Of a stretch of DNA of 40,326 nt, positions 6,506 through 14,387 are shown one piece after another. The stretch spans positions 1 through 40,326 of IMG/VR virus record IMGVR_UViG_3300043640_000180, one strand, 5' to 3'. The translations under genes and the position numbers were made by a program. This DNA is from a virus. The notes under the pieces are model-generated. The model was not told where the DNA came from and did no database searches. It saw only the letters and a list, made by a program, of their open reading frames with translations. How positions within the stretch are numbered: position 1 is the stretch's first letter; every line of letters begins with the position of its first letter.

Positions 6506-6754
6506 CTACCTCAACCAAAGACATTCATACTGCGGGTTCTGGTAAAACCGGCTGTCGATCGCTGCCATCATCACGCCGGTTATACAGTGTTTGCCAATGC
6601 TCCATATCCACGCTTCATTGGCCGCGTCGCAGTAGTCGACGCCGGTCTCGAAGCTATCAAGGACAAACAGGCCGACTCCAACGGAGCGGCCTATCCGGTT
6701 CACGTCGACGCACTCGCCCAGGTTCAGCTTTTCGTGCATTCGCAGGTTCTTCAT
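6506..6754 (-). CDS. Hypothetical small protein
   Basis: This 82-aa protein starts at ATG 6754, coupled by an ATGA overlap to the preceding gene; longer readings upstream run through that gene and are rejected. It is of mixed beta character and Cys-containing, with no recognised domain. Confidence 0.6.
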   Translation of the reverse strand: MKNLRMHEKLNLGECVDVNRIGRSVGVGLFVLDSFETGVDYCDAANEAWIWSIGKHCITGVMMAAIDSRFYQNPQYECLWLR

Positions 6755-6990
6755 GCCTTCACCCGTTCGGCCTCGGTAGGATTGCCATGAAGCTCCCACT
6801 TTGCCGTTTCGAGATTGATAAACCACACTCGGCCTTGTCGATCGATCCCGTAAACGGTGCGGCCCGTATAGCACAGCGATGCCATGCGCACTTCGCCGCG
6901 GCGTGGTCTGACGGTGAGCCCTAAAACAACTCTGAAAATAAATGCGCCCACTAAACCGCCGAATATGCCAGAAAGAATAGCCTCGATCAC
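6751..6990 (-). CDS. Small membrane protein
   Basis: This 79-aa protein starts at GTG 6990, overlapping the previous stop as GTGA, with GGAGG about 7 nt upstream. One transmembrane helix (about 4-24, Gly/Phe/Ile-rich) is followed by RPRR and a small soluble domain with WFINLETAKW. With basic residues after the helix, the C terminus is probably cytoplasmic. A holin role is not supported: there is one helix, and it sits in the early operon. Confidence 0.6.
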   Translation of the reverse strand: MIEAILSGIFGGLVGAFIFRVVLGLTVRPRRGEVRMASLCYTGRTVYGIDRQGRVWFINLETAKWELHGNPTEAERVKA

Positions 6991-7202
6991 TTCTCGACCT
7001 CCACGTCGTCGCCCCGGTCTAAAATCTCGGTTTTCGGCATCAGCTCGATGCCGAATCGCTTGCATTGCTCTTCGATCACTTCTCGAACCGCCTCATCGAT
7101 CTCCGGTCCGGATTTGCTGCAACAGTGACACACCCGCAAGACTCCTATCGTCTGGAGTCTTGCGGAAACCGCTTCGGCAAAATACTGCTCATAACTAGCC
7201 AT
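6987..7202 (-). CDS. Small CxxC protein
   Basis: This 71-aa protein has its ATG overlapping the stop of the ATPase gene (TAATG) behind GGAGAA. It carries CHCC and an acidic helical section, and ends in alternating acidic residues. It sits directly after the Rad50-like ATPase, so a partnership is possible. The family is unknown. Confidence 0.6.
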   Translation of the reverse strand: MASYEQYFAEAVSARLQTIGVLRVCHCCSKSGPEIDEAVREVIEEQCKRFGIELMPKTEILDRGDDVEVEK

Positions 7203-8602
7203 TATTTTTTCTCCTCGGCCTCCACGTCCTCGCCGCTGGCTTCGCCGTCTTCCATAATCACGCTCACCTTGCCATCCGTCTCGACGCGCTCCATCAACAC
7301 CTGGAACTTGTTCGCCTCGGCCAGCTCGTCGATCAGCTTCAGGCTGTCGGCATCCAACAGGCTGCCGTCACGGATGCATAGCAGCCGCAGCTTGGGATTG
7401 GCGGCCATGCCCAGCGCCATGCTCACGCGAATCTGTTCTGCGTTCGACGCCTGATTCAGCGGCAAACCGTTGTAGACCACTTCACCGTGGCCGATGGAAA
7501 GTTTCTCGATGGGCATCTTGGCGCGCTCGATCGCCTTCTCGCGCTCGGTGTCGCGCTCCTTCATCCGCTTGTCGATCGCCGCCCACGCCTCATCTGCCGC
7601 GTCCAGCTCCTTCTCCAGTTGGCGATAGTAGGCTGCCGACTGGATAGCGCGGTTAGTCTCGTTCGCCCTGGTCAGCTCCTCGGCGACGGCGGCGGTGTCG
7701 ATCTCCTTGCCGATTTTGACCTTGGCAGCCAGGGCCAACGCCTCGGCACCGGCGCTCACGCACTCCTCGGCCTCCTTGTCCAGCAGGTCGGCCTGCCGGC
7801 GCAGCTCGGCGGCCTGGGTGCGCCGCTGGGTGGCTTGCGCGGCATGAGTCGTCGCGTCCTCCTCCAACCGTGTCTTTCGCGCCTTCTCTGTCGCGATCGC
7901 GCTGTTGTGCGTGGCCGCGTTTTGCAGCTTCAGGGTAAGCGCCGCCACGTCGATCGGCTGTACCGGCAAGTCCGGGGCGGGAATGGTCATCGCAGTAACC
8001 CGGTTCTTCAGCGAATCGACCACGCGCCCAGCCTCGCGCCGCGCGTCGTAGTCGGCTTTCTGCTCCGCATCCAGCGCGTCAATGTCCACGTCGAACGTGA
8101 CCAGGTTGCGCAGCTCCTCGAGCTGCTCGTCGTCGCCCATCCGGGTGAACGCCATCGGGTCGAATCCGAACTTGCCCAGCAGACGGTCCAGCAACACCTG
8201 GGGGCTGGGGAAGGCTTCTCCGCGCTTTCCGGTGATGACCAGCTTCGAGAGGTAGGTTTCGCCCTTCGCGCTCTTTTCCTCGTCGACCACGGTAAAGTTC
8301 CGGGTAATCACGAAGTCGCCGATGTCGACCTTAACGCTTCCGGTGCGCTGTCCCTTCCGTATGGGATAGCGCGGAATCATCGACGTGCCTGTCAGCGCCC
8401 AGGCCACCGCGTCGAGCACAGAGCTTTTGCCCTGCCCGTTCTTGCCGGCAATGACGATCGTGTTGCCCTTGGGCTTGATGTGCGCGAATCGTACGCGCTT
8501 GATGTTCTCAATGCGCATCTCGATGATGTGCATGTTGTCGCTGCTTGCTTCAACGATCGCGTCGACCTGCGCGTGACGCTCTTCCTTGGGTATGCGTGCC
8601 AT
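7202..8602 (-). CDS. Rad50/RecF/SMC-type ABC ATPase
   Basis: This 466-aa protein leads the leftward early operon, with SD AAAGGAG 8 nt before ATG 8602. Walker A is GKNGQGKS (53-60). A charged, Ala-rich coiled-coil fills about 170-360. The C-terminal lobe has an ABC-signature-like NQASNAEQ (383-390) and a Walker B position LRLLCIRDGS (405-414) that lacks the usual adjacent Asp-Glu pair. The short coiled-coil resembles phage SbcC-like or RecF-like recombination ATPases rather than a full Rad50. A nuclease partner (SbcD/Mre11 type) is not seen next to it. A role in phage DNA recombination or repair is the best guess; a defence-type OLD-like ATPase is less likely, as no TOPRIM is seen. Confidence 0.8.
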   Translation of the reverse strand: MARIPKEERHAQVDAIVEASSDNMHIIEMRIENIKRVRFAHIKPKGNTIVIAGKNGQGKSSVLDAVAWALTGTSMIPRYPIRKGQRTGSVKVDIGDFVITRNFTVVDEEKSAKGETYLSKLVITGKRGEAFPSPQVLLDRLLGKFGFDPMAFTRMGDDEQLEELRNLVTFDVDIDALDAEQKADYDARREAGRVVDSLKNRVTAMTIPAPDLPVQPIDVAALTLKLQNAATHNSAIATEKARKTRLEEDATTHAAQATQRRTQAAELRRQADLLDKEAEECVSAGAEALALAAKVKIGKEIDTAAVAEELTRANETNRAIQSAAYYRQLEKELDAADEAWAAIDKRMKERDTEREKAIERAKMPIEKLSIGHGEVVYNGLPLNQASNAEQIRVSMALGMAANPKLRLLCIRDGSLLDADSLKLIDELAEANKFQVLMERVETDGKVSVIMEDGEASGEDVEAEEKK

Positions 8603-8634
8603 TGTGCCGCTCCTTTTGACATCTTTATTTCGTA

Positions 8635-8649
8635 CCTAGACAATATAGG
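8635..8649. promoter_or_regulatory. Palindromic operator candidate O1
   Basis: CCTAGACAATATAGG matches 14 of 15 bases of CCTATACAATATAGG at 36407-36421. It overlaps the -10 box of the leftward early promoter, so a bound repressor would block RNA polymerase. The likely binder is the ribbon-helix-helix protein encoded at 36423-36677, by inference from the shared site. Confidence 0.6.
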
Positions 8650-8669
8650 GACAGAGATAAAGATGTCAA
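8642..8669 (-). promoter_or_regulatory. Strong leftward early promoter
   Basis: On the minus strand, TTGACA (8669-8664), a 16-bp spacer and TATATT (8647-8642) stand about 40 bp before the ATPase ATG at 8602. This is the best sigma70-like promoter in the window and overlaps operator O1. Confidence 0.7.
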
Positions 8670-8692
8670 AGGGATTGTGCGGGGCGCCCTTT

Positions 8693-9616
8693 TTAGATAC
8701 CTGAGCAATTCCAGGTCACGGTGTAAGTCGTGCTCACCGCCAGGGAGGCTTTGACGCTGATAGTGACAGTGGTCGCATCGCTGATAGCAGACTCCCCCAG
8801 AAAGGTCAGGGTGGGGCCAATAACATTAACCGGGCAGCTAGGCGAAGATGCTCTCGTTACCCCCGTAGTAACTACAAGAATGTTCCCCGGAGAAAGCGAT
8901 CCGGTGCCTGTTGTGAACTGAGCAGTTCCTGCAACGGAGGTACATGCATAGCCGATCCCGCACACAGGCCCCGTCGCTCCGGTACCGACGACTCCAGATG
9001 GGCCAAGGGCAAGCGTTGCAGCTCCGGTTCCTGTGATTGAGGGCATCTTTTGCGGTTGAGTGAATACGTTGGGCAGATTTACATAAGCGGCGTTCGTTTC
9101 AGCAATGTTCGCGTTCACTGAAATGAATTTTCCTAGCGAGGTCGACCAGATATAGGTTTGCTCCGCGCAGGTGTTTGCGACCGCTCCGCTCATGACCGCC
9201 GCCATCGCATCGCTGCCAACCATGAAAGCGGAAGGAGGGACAAAGGTGTGCCCTCCGGTCGCGTCCTGACAGATGATCCAGTGAAATAGATTTCCTGCAT
9301 GGCCAATATCGCCAGAAGTCGTAATACTTGATGAAGTGATGTTCGTGGTGAGCAGGAGATAATTGACTTTATTGCTCACGTCGGAAGAGAAGGCCGCTGC
9401 ACCCGCAGTAACCGGAACCGCGTAGTCCGATGGATACTTTTGGACGGTGAGGACTCCACTCCCTGAATTGAAAACAGTGACGCCATCAGGACTCACAACC
9501 CCAGGGTTGGTTCCTGTCGATAGGGGTGCCTGCAACCCCGCTGTGCTGTTCGTCACCGACACCTGACCGAAAGCCGCGCTGAAAGATATCAAGCATAGAC
9601 AAATGATCTTCTTCAT
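8693..9616 (-). CDS. Tail-fibre-like protein with Sec signal peptide
   Basis: This 307-aa protein starts at ATG 9616 behind GAAGAGG and is the last gene of the late operon. Residues 1-18 form a Sec-type signal peptide: KK, a hydrophobic core and a small-residue cleavage region ending AAFGQ. The rest is Ser/Thr/Gly-rich beta-type sequence, with motifs such as PSGVVGTGATGPVCG and a C-terminal strand TYTVTWNCSG, much like fibre or appendage proteins. The C-terminal strand resembles that of the upstream gene. It may be a fibre subunit or an exported host-surface protein; the signal peptide is unusual for a virion protein. Confidence 0.6.
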   Translation of the reverse strand: MKKIICLCLISFSAAFGQVSVTNSTAGLQAPLSTGTNPGVVSPDGVTVFNSGSGVLTVQKYPSDYAVPVTAGAAAFSSDVSNKVNYLLLTTNITSSSITTSGDIGHAGNLFHWIICQDATGGHTFVPPSAFMVGSDAMAAVMSGAVANTCAEQTYIWSTSLGKFISVNANIAETNAAYVNLPNVFTQPQKMPSITGTGAATLALGPSGVVGTGATGPVCGIGYACTSVAGTAQFTTGTGSLSPGNILVVTTGVTRASSPSCPVNVIGPTLTFLGESAISDATTVTISVKASLAVSTTYTVTWNCSGI

Positions 9617-11617
9617 TTAGAGCCTCTTCCATGTTGCGGTGACTGTGGTGGTGGTGTTGCCCGCCGTGCATCCGGTCCCGACGTAGCCATGCATTGTCGC
9701 CACGAGAGTATCGCCCCCAACGAGGTCATCGACCGGGCCGCCATTAAGGTAGGTCATGGCCGGCGCGAGGATGTATGTATTCGGTCCGGCAAAGTAAGCG
9801 TTCACGAAGATCGGAAAGCCCGAGGTGAGCGAATTGATCTGCACATAGCTAGTGGTGGTCGTGGTCGTGCAAGAGGCTTGCGCGCCGGTGTTGCTAACCG
9901 AAACCGAAACAAGCTGTGCCGGAAAAGGCATCGTCCAGGCCGCAGAATATCCACCTAGTCCCGTTATCCCATTGAATGCCGCAATTGTGAAGCTTGTGCT
10001 GAAGTAGTTATCGCTGAACAGGGCATAGCTAGTAAACTTTCCGTTGGTCAGTGGACTGGCCGCACGCCCCAGCGCCTGCGCCTTGATGAGCGCCCCGGCC
10101 TTGTCTTCATGTAGCGTGTTCGCCCAATTCCCGTTTCCAGTGAAAGTAACCGGGGTGCTGTTCGTCACCGTCGAGTTTGTGGCCATCGTGATCGTTCCAG
10201 AACCAATGGAAAAGACCTGTGAAGGGGCAGCCCAGCCGCTGCCTGATAGTCCCATCCCGAGATTGACCGTCCCTGTTGAGCCGGTGACGGTGATCGTTGG
10301 GCTCCCCGATACCGTGGTGCCGGTGACGGTCACGTTCGGACCAGCATAGTAGTTCAACATCCCCGAGACGTCAGCCTTCACCACGTTCAGCCCATCGGCT
10401 GAGAGTTCGCCTACGATTGCGGTCGTCGTCAGGTCCGCCACATTCGCCTTAGTCCCAAGCGTGTCGCCGCCCTCCTGCTCTAGATTCGGGATGACGACCT
10501 GCGGGCCGAGATAGAGCACTGCCGCCCCGTTGCTTCCAACCCAATTGATCGGAGCTGGGCCGGTCCCCGTCACCGTGATGACAGCGGTGTGGTAAGTGTT
10601 GCGACCGCCCGTCAGCATCGGGATGCGCAGCAGATAGGGCGAGTAGGTGTAGCTGTTCAGATGAGACAGATATTGGAAGCAGTAGGGGTGCGAGCATCCC
10701 ACATAGCCAATTGGCCCATAGACGTAGGACGTGCCACCGTCGAACGCGATGGAGATATTGAAATTCGCCGCCTGGTTGGTATCGACCGAAAGATAAAAGT
10801 GATCTCCAACGAAGCCGATCGGGTTCGAGACGGAACCAGTCGGGCAAATCGTCGTAATCGGGTAATAAGTCCCGGTCGCTCCCGTCGTGCAGGTTCCACT
10901 CGCCCAGGTGAGAGCCGTTCCCGGCGTCTTGGCCGGGTAGCCGCTCAGTGTCTTTCCATCGGGGATCGCCGCATACGCCGCGAGGTCAAGGACGCTGTGG
11001 TAATACTGGTCATCGCCGCTGCCCATCGTGAAGGTGTCATTTGTTGCGGTCCCGATCATGCTTTTATCGGTGTTCGCGAAAGTCGTAGCATAGACCTGGT
11101 TCGCCACGTCCGCCGCGGACTGGCTCGATATGCATTGATAATTCGTCGTTGCCTGTTGCTCAAATACGGAATCCCAGATGCCGCTGAAGGACAATGCTGG
11201 CCCACCCGTAAAGGCTCCGGCACATTTGGAGTCTCCGAAATCATTGACCCGCGCCGGCGCAGTGGAGAGTATGTCGCTAAGTTGCGGTACGCCTGCACCA
11301 TTCGACACGTTCGCGGTTCCCTGCGTTCCCAGCAGGTTGCTCGTTCCCGGCGGCCCCTGCGGGCCAGCTGGTCCAGCTGGGCCTCCGCGAATCTTCCATC
11401 CATCGTTGCCGCAGGTGTAATCGACGTTCGGTGTAACCGACTGGTCCTGGTATGGCTGGAAGTAGTTTGCGCTTGTGCAGGCGCTCGTCGGCGCGCCGTG
11501 GCCAGTCGCCAGTGGCCAGTTGATCCCTGTATTCGGGTTGGTCTTCTGCTGTCCCATCGCCGCGCCGCAGATCGCCAGCGCCGCCATTGTCATTCCTACT
11601 TTAGAAGCAAAGCGCAT
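9617..11617 (-). CDS. Collagen-like tail fibre with signal peptide and SGNH-like domain
   Basis: This 666-aa protein has SD AAGGAG about 8 nt before ATG 11617. A signal peptide covers 1-22 (RFASK, a hydrophobic core, AMG). A short collagen-like run GGPAGPAGPQGPPG (78-91) follows a disulphide-prone section. Then comes a domain with NDFGDS (125-130) and GTATND (189-194), matching SGNH/GDSL esterase blocks I and III of phage tail proteins. A clear DxxH block V is not visible, so catalysis is uncertain. The C-terminal third is Thr/Gly-rich beta-sequence. The likely role is a receptor-binding or glycan-deacetylating fibre. Confidence 0.65.
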   Translation of the reverse strand: MRFASKVGMTMAALAICGAAMGQQKTNPNTGINWPLATGHGAPTSACTSANYFQPYQDQSVTPNVDYTCGNDGWKIRGGPAGPAGPQGPPGTSNLLGTQGTANVSNGAGVPQLSDILSTAPARVNDFGDSKCAGAFTGGPALSFSGIWDSVFEQQATTNYQCISSQSAADVANQVYATTFANTDKSMIGTATNDTFTMGSGDDQYYHSVLDLAAYAAIPDGKTLSGYPAKTPGTALTWASGTCTTGATGTYYPITTICPTGSVSNPIGFVGDHFYLSVDTNQAANFNISIAFDGGTSYVYGPIGYVGCSHPYCFQYLSHLNSYTYSPYLLRIPMLTGGRNTYHTAVITVTGTGPAPINWVGSNGAAVLYLGPQVVIPNLEQEGGDTLGTKANVADLTTTAIVGELSADGLNVVKADVSGMLNYYAGPNVTVTGTTVSGSPTITVTGSTGTVNLGMGLSGSGWAAPSQVFSIGSGTITMATNSTVTNSTPVTFTGNGNWANTLHEDKAGALIKAQALGRAASPLTNGKFTSYALFSDNYFSTSFTIAAFNGITGLGGYSAAWTMPFPAQLVSVSVSNTGAQASCTTTTTTSYVQINSLTSGFPIFVNAYFAGPNTYILAPAMTYLNGGPVDDLVGGDTLVATMHGYVGTGCTAGNTTTTVTATWKRL

Positions 11618-12395
11618 AAACGGTATCTCCTTCGTACGTTGGGAAAGTTAAATCGAATGTGTCGTCGGTGAGGATGGTGTAATACGCGCTGCTTTGCAGA
11701 GCACCGTTGTAGGCCACCGCAACGACTTTTCCCGGCGCGGTGTAGACCGTGCCGGCATCTCCGGGAATATCCCCCGCAGACACCGCATACTTCAGCAGCG
11801 AAGCCCCAGGCGCGAGCGACGACGGGATGACAACCGTACAGAGTGCGCTGATATTTTCCCCTTCTTCGTCTGTCGTCGAAAAGGTCAGATTGATCTGCTT
11901 GCCTCCGTTGCTAAGGGTGTAGTCGATGCCTGGGCGCTGCAGGGTGCCGTCGTAGGCAACTCCGACCACAACACCCGCCGCAAGGTAGGTTGTGCCTGGA
12001 TAATCACCAGTAGTTGGCAGATACGCGATGCTGTTGGTGGGTACGATCTGCACCGCGCTGCTCAGGTCGATGCTTTCGCTTCCGCTGAACTGGTACGCGC
12101 CCGTCTGCAGGATGTTGCCGTCGCCGTCGAGCAGCGTGATGGCGTAGTAGGTGCCCAGAGGGTTGATAACATCGTTTCCCCAAAGCGACGTGCTGACGCC
12201 CGTCCCGTCGTCGTAAAAATCTTCAGGGCCTACGCGAACAAGGTTCGAGGTTCCCACGATGCAGGGCAGCGTCAGCCCAAACCCGGCCAGCGCGATCCGC
12301 AGCACTGCAGGGCTTGCCGTGGTTCCGGCCGCGTTGCCGCTGACATCCTGCAGCGTAGCGGTCAATGTGATCTGGGGAGTGAGGGGAGTGGGCAT
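11601..12395 (-). CDS. Beta-rich tail fibre/appendage protein
   Basis: This 264-aa protein contains Ig/fibronectin-like beta-strand segments (ITLTATLQDVSGNAAG, ITLLDGDGNILQTGAYQF) typical of phage tail appendages. Two internal repeats are visible: VVVGVAYDGTLQRPGIDYTL and VVAVAYNGALQSSAYYTI. Both carry AYxGxLQ followed by Y, which suggests a duplicated fold. There is no signal peptide, in contrast to the two genes downstream, which it overlaps by 17 nt. No strong SD precedes ATG 12395. It is probably part of the fibre assembly. Confidence 0.65.
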   Translation of the reverse strand: MPTPLTPQITLTATLQDVSGNAAGTTASPAVLRIALAGFGLTLPCIVGTSNLVRVGPEDFYDDGTGVSTSLWGNDVINPLGTYYAITLLDGDGNILQTGAYQFSGSESIDLSSAVQIVPTNSIAYLPTTGDYPGTTYLAAGVVVGVAYDGTLQRPGIDYTLSNGGKQINLTFSTTDEEGENISALCTVVIPSSLAPGASLLKYAVSAGDIPGDAGTVYTAPGKVVAVAYNGALQSSAYYTILTDDTFDLTFPTYEGDTVYALCF

Positions 12396-12404
12396 AGGGG
12401 AGGG

Positions 12405-12848
12405 TTATTCGAAAAACATCATAAGGCCCATCGTTGCGTTGCTTGGGTGGTTTTCCTTGTCGGCGGCGATGGTGTCCTTGAACCATTGCGTCGTCGGCCT
12501 CTGTAGAAATAGCCAGTAGAAACAAGGCCGCTCCTTCTCGCACAAAGTGTCTTCGAGCGTCGGCCCTTCGTCGCTTCCGTAGCTGTGGCCGAAATAGATA
12601 TCGTCAACATCATGCAGGAGTCGCTGGTAGGCACGATTGGCGGTGTCGATGCGGGTTGGATCAATCGGCTCGTTGCACAGGGTTTCGCCTGCGCTCTCGA
12701 TCACGTCCAGCCATTCCCCCCAGCCGGCGCGCACGCGATTGCGCAGGCAGTAGCAGATGGCTTTCATCTCCTCCAGGCTCCCCCGCGGCCCCGCCTCCTG
12801 CACCGCGTAGCGAACCAGCATCACGCGGTCAACGTCTTTCTGTGTCAT
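12405..12848 (-). CDS. Putative cell-wall hydrolase (SleB-like endolysin)
   Basis: This 147-aa protein starts at ATG 12848 behind GGGGGAAA, coupled by ATGA to the gene before it. The N terminus, YAVQEAGPRGSLEEMKAICY followed by CLRNRVRAGWGEW, resembles SleB-family hydrolases: a catalytic-type Glu (Glu18), then the A-x-x-x-x-NRV block. It has no signal peptide, so release would need a holin, which I cannot identify. Its position before the fibre genes in the late operon suits lysis. The family call is by eye only. Confidence 0.45.
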   Translation of the reverse strand: MTQKDVDRVMLVRYAVQEAGPRGSLEEMKAICYCLRNRVRAGWGEWLDVIESAGETLCNEPIDPTRIDTANRAYQRLLHDVDDIYFGHSYGSDEGPTLEDTLCEKERPCFYWLFLQRPTTQWFKDTIAADKENHPSNATMGLMMFFE

Positions 12849-13069
12849 CGTTTCCCCCTGCACCGCTTCAGATTGCGCGGCCACGGCGTATTCGGTTCAT
12901 ACTGACGCATCAGCCAATAGCACAAAGCGCAAGCGGCACAAGCTATATCGTCCATGCCGCCCCGTACCCATGTGGTTGCGTGCCGAGAGCAAAATTCGCA
13001 CTGGCCGCAGACGGTTCTGCTCGCGAATTTTCCTTCAGGGCGCACGCGATCGAGGGTTCGGCAGCTCAT
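12845..13069 (-). CDS. Small cysteine-rich protein
   Basis: This 74-aa protein starts at ATG 13069 (ATGA overlap); longer upstream readings run through the neighbouring gene. CGQCEFC and CAACALC give a likely zinc-binding pair. The helix between them is hydrophobic but too short to be a clear membrane segment. It is adjacent to the putative endolysin, so a lysis role is possible but unsupported. Confidence 0.5.
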   Translation of the reverse strand: MSCRTLDRVRPEGKFASRTVCGQCEFCSRHATTWVRGGMDDIACAACALCYWLMRQYEPNTPWPRNLKRCRGKR

Positions 13070-13317
13070 GCCAGATGCACTTTCTTTTTCTGGTTGTCCC
13101 GGATAAATTCGCCCATCAGAAACGCCTGGTGGCTCTCCCATCCCACATCGAAGCCACTGCAAAACGTCGCCTTCGCTACCTCGATCTGTTTCGCATTCAG
13201 TCCACCATTGGCAAACTTGGGAAGGCATTGCGTCCGCCACAACTTCTCTCGCTGTTCTTCTCGCGCCGCGTCCGCGCGCGCCTGAATCTGCCTCTCTGCC
13301 TCGTCGAAGCTCGCCAT
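13066..13317 (-). CDS. Small helical protein
   Basis: This 83-aa protein starts at ATG 13317, overlapping the previous stop by 1 nt (TGATG). It has a charged coiled-coil N-terminal half (DEAERQIQARADAAREEQRE) and a C-terminal section with FCSGFDVGWESHQ. No family is recognised. Confidence 0.55.
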   Translation of the reverse strand: MASFDEAERQIQARADAAREEQREKLWRTQCLPKFANGGLNAKQIEVAKATFCSGFDVGWESHQAFLMGEFIRDNQKKKVHLA

Positions 13318-14387
13318 CAGTTCACCGTCTCCCCGTTGCGCCACATAAAGAGCTGCTGCAGGTACCACTCCGCTGCCGGCCCGCTGCCCAGGGGAAACGC
13401 GCGGTGCGCCTCGTCCTCGGTAATCACCCGCGCGCGAATCATCGTCATCAGCGCCGTTCGCCAGCCTACATACTTTGCCGACGTTGGCACGCCGAACTCG
13501 TCGAAGCCCATAATCATCCACTCGGTTCCCAGCGGGGCCTGCAGGGTGCCTACTCTCAGGAACTCCGGAACCTCGGTCTCATACGCCTCGCGCTCCAGCA
13601 GGATCTCGGTCGCGGTCTGGATCATATCGCCGGCCAGGTGAAAGCTCTTGTCTGCCTCGGCGTTGTACTTCGCCTTGCGCAGCCGCTTGGCCTTCACCAG
13701 CTCGCCCTCGGCGGCGTCCTTCATCTCGCCGGCCTTCACCTGGGCGTAGTCGTGCTGCACGGCGGTCTGTCCGTTCCACATCGGGTTGCGTACCACCAGT
13801 GCCAGCAGGCCGCTCTTTCCGGTGGCGCTCATCTTCACGATGCGGTCATCCTTCAGCAGTATGCGATCCCTGCGCCCCAGCGCCTCGCACAGCCGCTCGT
13901 GGAACTGCCAGGGGCTCAACACCTCGCCGCGCCGCATCTCTTCGTTCTCGCGGCCCTCCCATCGCTCCTGACCCTCCCACTTGTTGCGCTCCTGGTCGGC
14001 GGCCAGCAGCTCGTGCAGACGCCAGCGCATCTCGATCTCCTCCTCGGGCGTCTTCGCGTCCTCGATCTCCATCTGCATCCGCTCCATCGCCTCCTGCACG
14101 CGAGGGTGGCGGCCCAGCTCGTTCATCTGCCGGGTCGCCTTCTCCTCCTGGTGCCAGTCGGCGAAGCTGGGCGCGGCCCCCACCGCGACTCCATCCATTC
14201 CCATCCCCAGCGCGAGGCCCAGCCCGTCCAGCGCCCTCTCATCACTCGCGCGGGTATCGGCGACGTAGCGGCCACCGTCGATCTCCTCCGCCGCCTTGCG
14301 GATCTCCGCCTCGGCGGGGTGAGCCTTCGGCGCGCTCTGGTGACGACGGGCGATGTGGATAGCTGGCGAAACTGACCGATTGCTCAT
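13317..14387 (-). CDS. Hypothetical late protein with coiled-coil
   Basis: This 356-aa protein starts at ATG 14387 with SD AGGAG, coupled ATGA to the gene before it. It has a long charged helical middle (about 85-160, Met/Glu/Arg-rich) and a mixed C-terminal domain with WMIMGFDEFGVPTSAKYVGW and a C-terminal helix. It sits between the counter-defence pair and the lysis gene. It could be a minor virion protein; nothing specific is recognised. Confidence 0.55.
   Translation of the reverse strand: MSNRSVSPAIHIARRHQSAPKAHPAEAEIRKAAEEIDGGRYVADTRASDERALDGLGLALGMGMDGVAVGAAPSFADWHQEEKATRQMNELGRHPRVQEAMERMQMEIEDAKTPEEEIEMRWRLHELLAADQERNKWEGQERWEGRENEEMRRGEVLSPWQFHERLCEALGRRDRILLKDDRIVKMSATGKSGLLALVVRNPMWNGQTAVQHDYAQVKAGEMKDAAEGELVKAKRLRKAKYNAEADKSFHLAGDMIQTATEILLEREAYETEVPEFLRVGTLQAPLGTEWMIMGFDEFGVPTSAKYVGWRTALMTMIRARVITEDEAHRAFPLGSGPAAEWYLQQLFMWRNGETVN

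Larger units (their letters stand above)
8615..8670. repeat. 14-bp inverted repeat flanking the early promoter
   Basis: The perfect arms TTTGACATCTTTAT (8615-8628) and ATAAAGATGTCAAA (8657-8670) are separated by 28 bp that include the operator 8635-8649. The right arm carries the leftward -35 box, and the left arm carries a TTGACA facing rightward. Confidence 0.75.

Noticed and set aside
6751-6990. Holin
   Set aside because: It has a single membrane helix and lies in the early operon, far from the hydrolase gene.
7487-8704. Long rightward open frame antisense to the ATPase gene
   Set aside because: It is the shadow of a GC-rich coding strand; the opposite strand has Walker A, a good SD and a promoter.
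10589-11671. Rightward 360-aa open frame antisense to the collagen-like fibre gene
   Set aside because: It is Arg-rich shadow translation; the leftward frame has a signal peptide, a collagen motif and an SD.
13404-14375. Rightward 323-aa open frame antisense to a late gene
   Set aside because: It is Leu/His/Gln-rich low-complexity translation with no SD, against the direction of a fully coupled operon.
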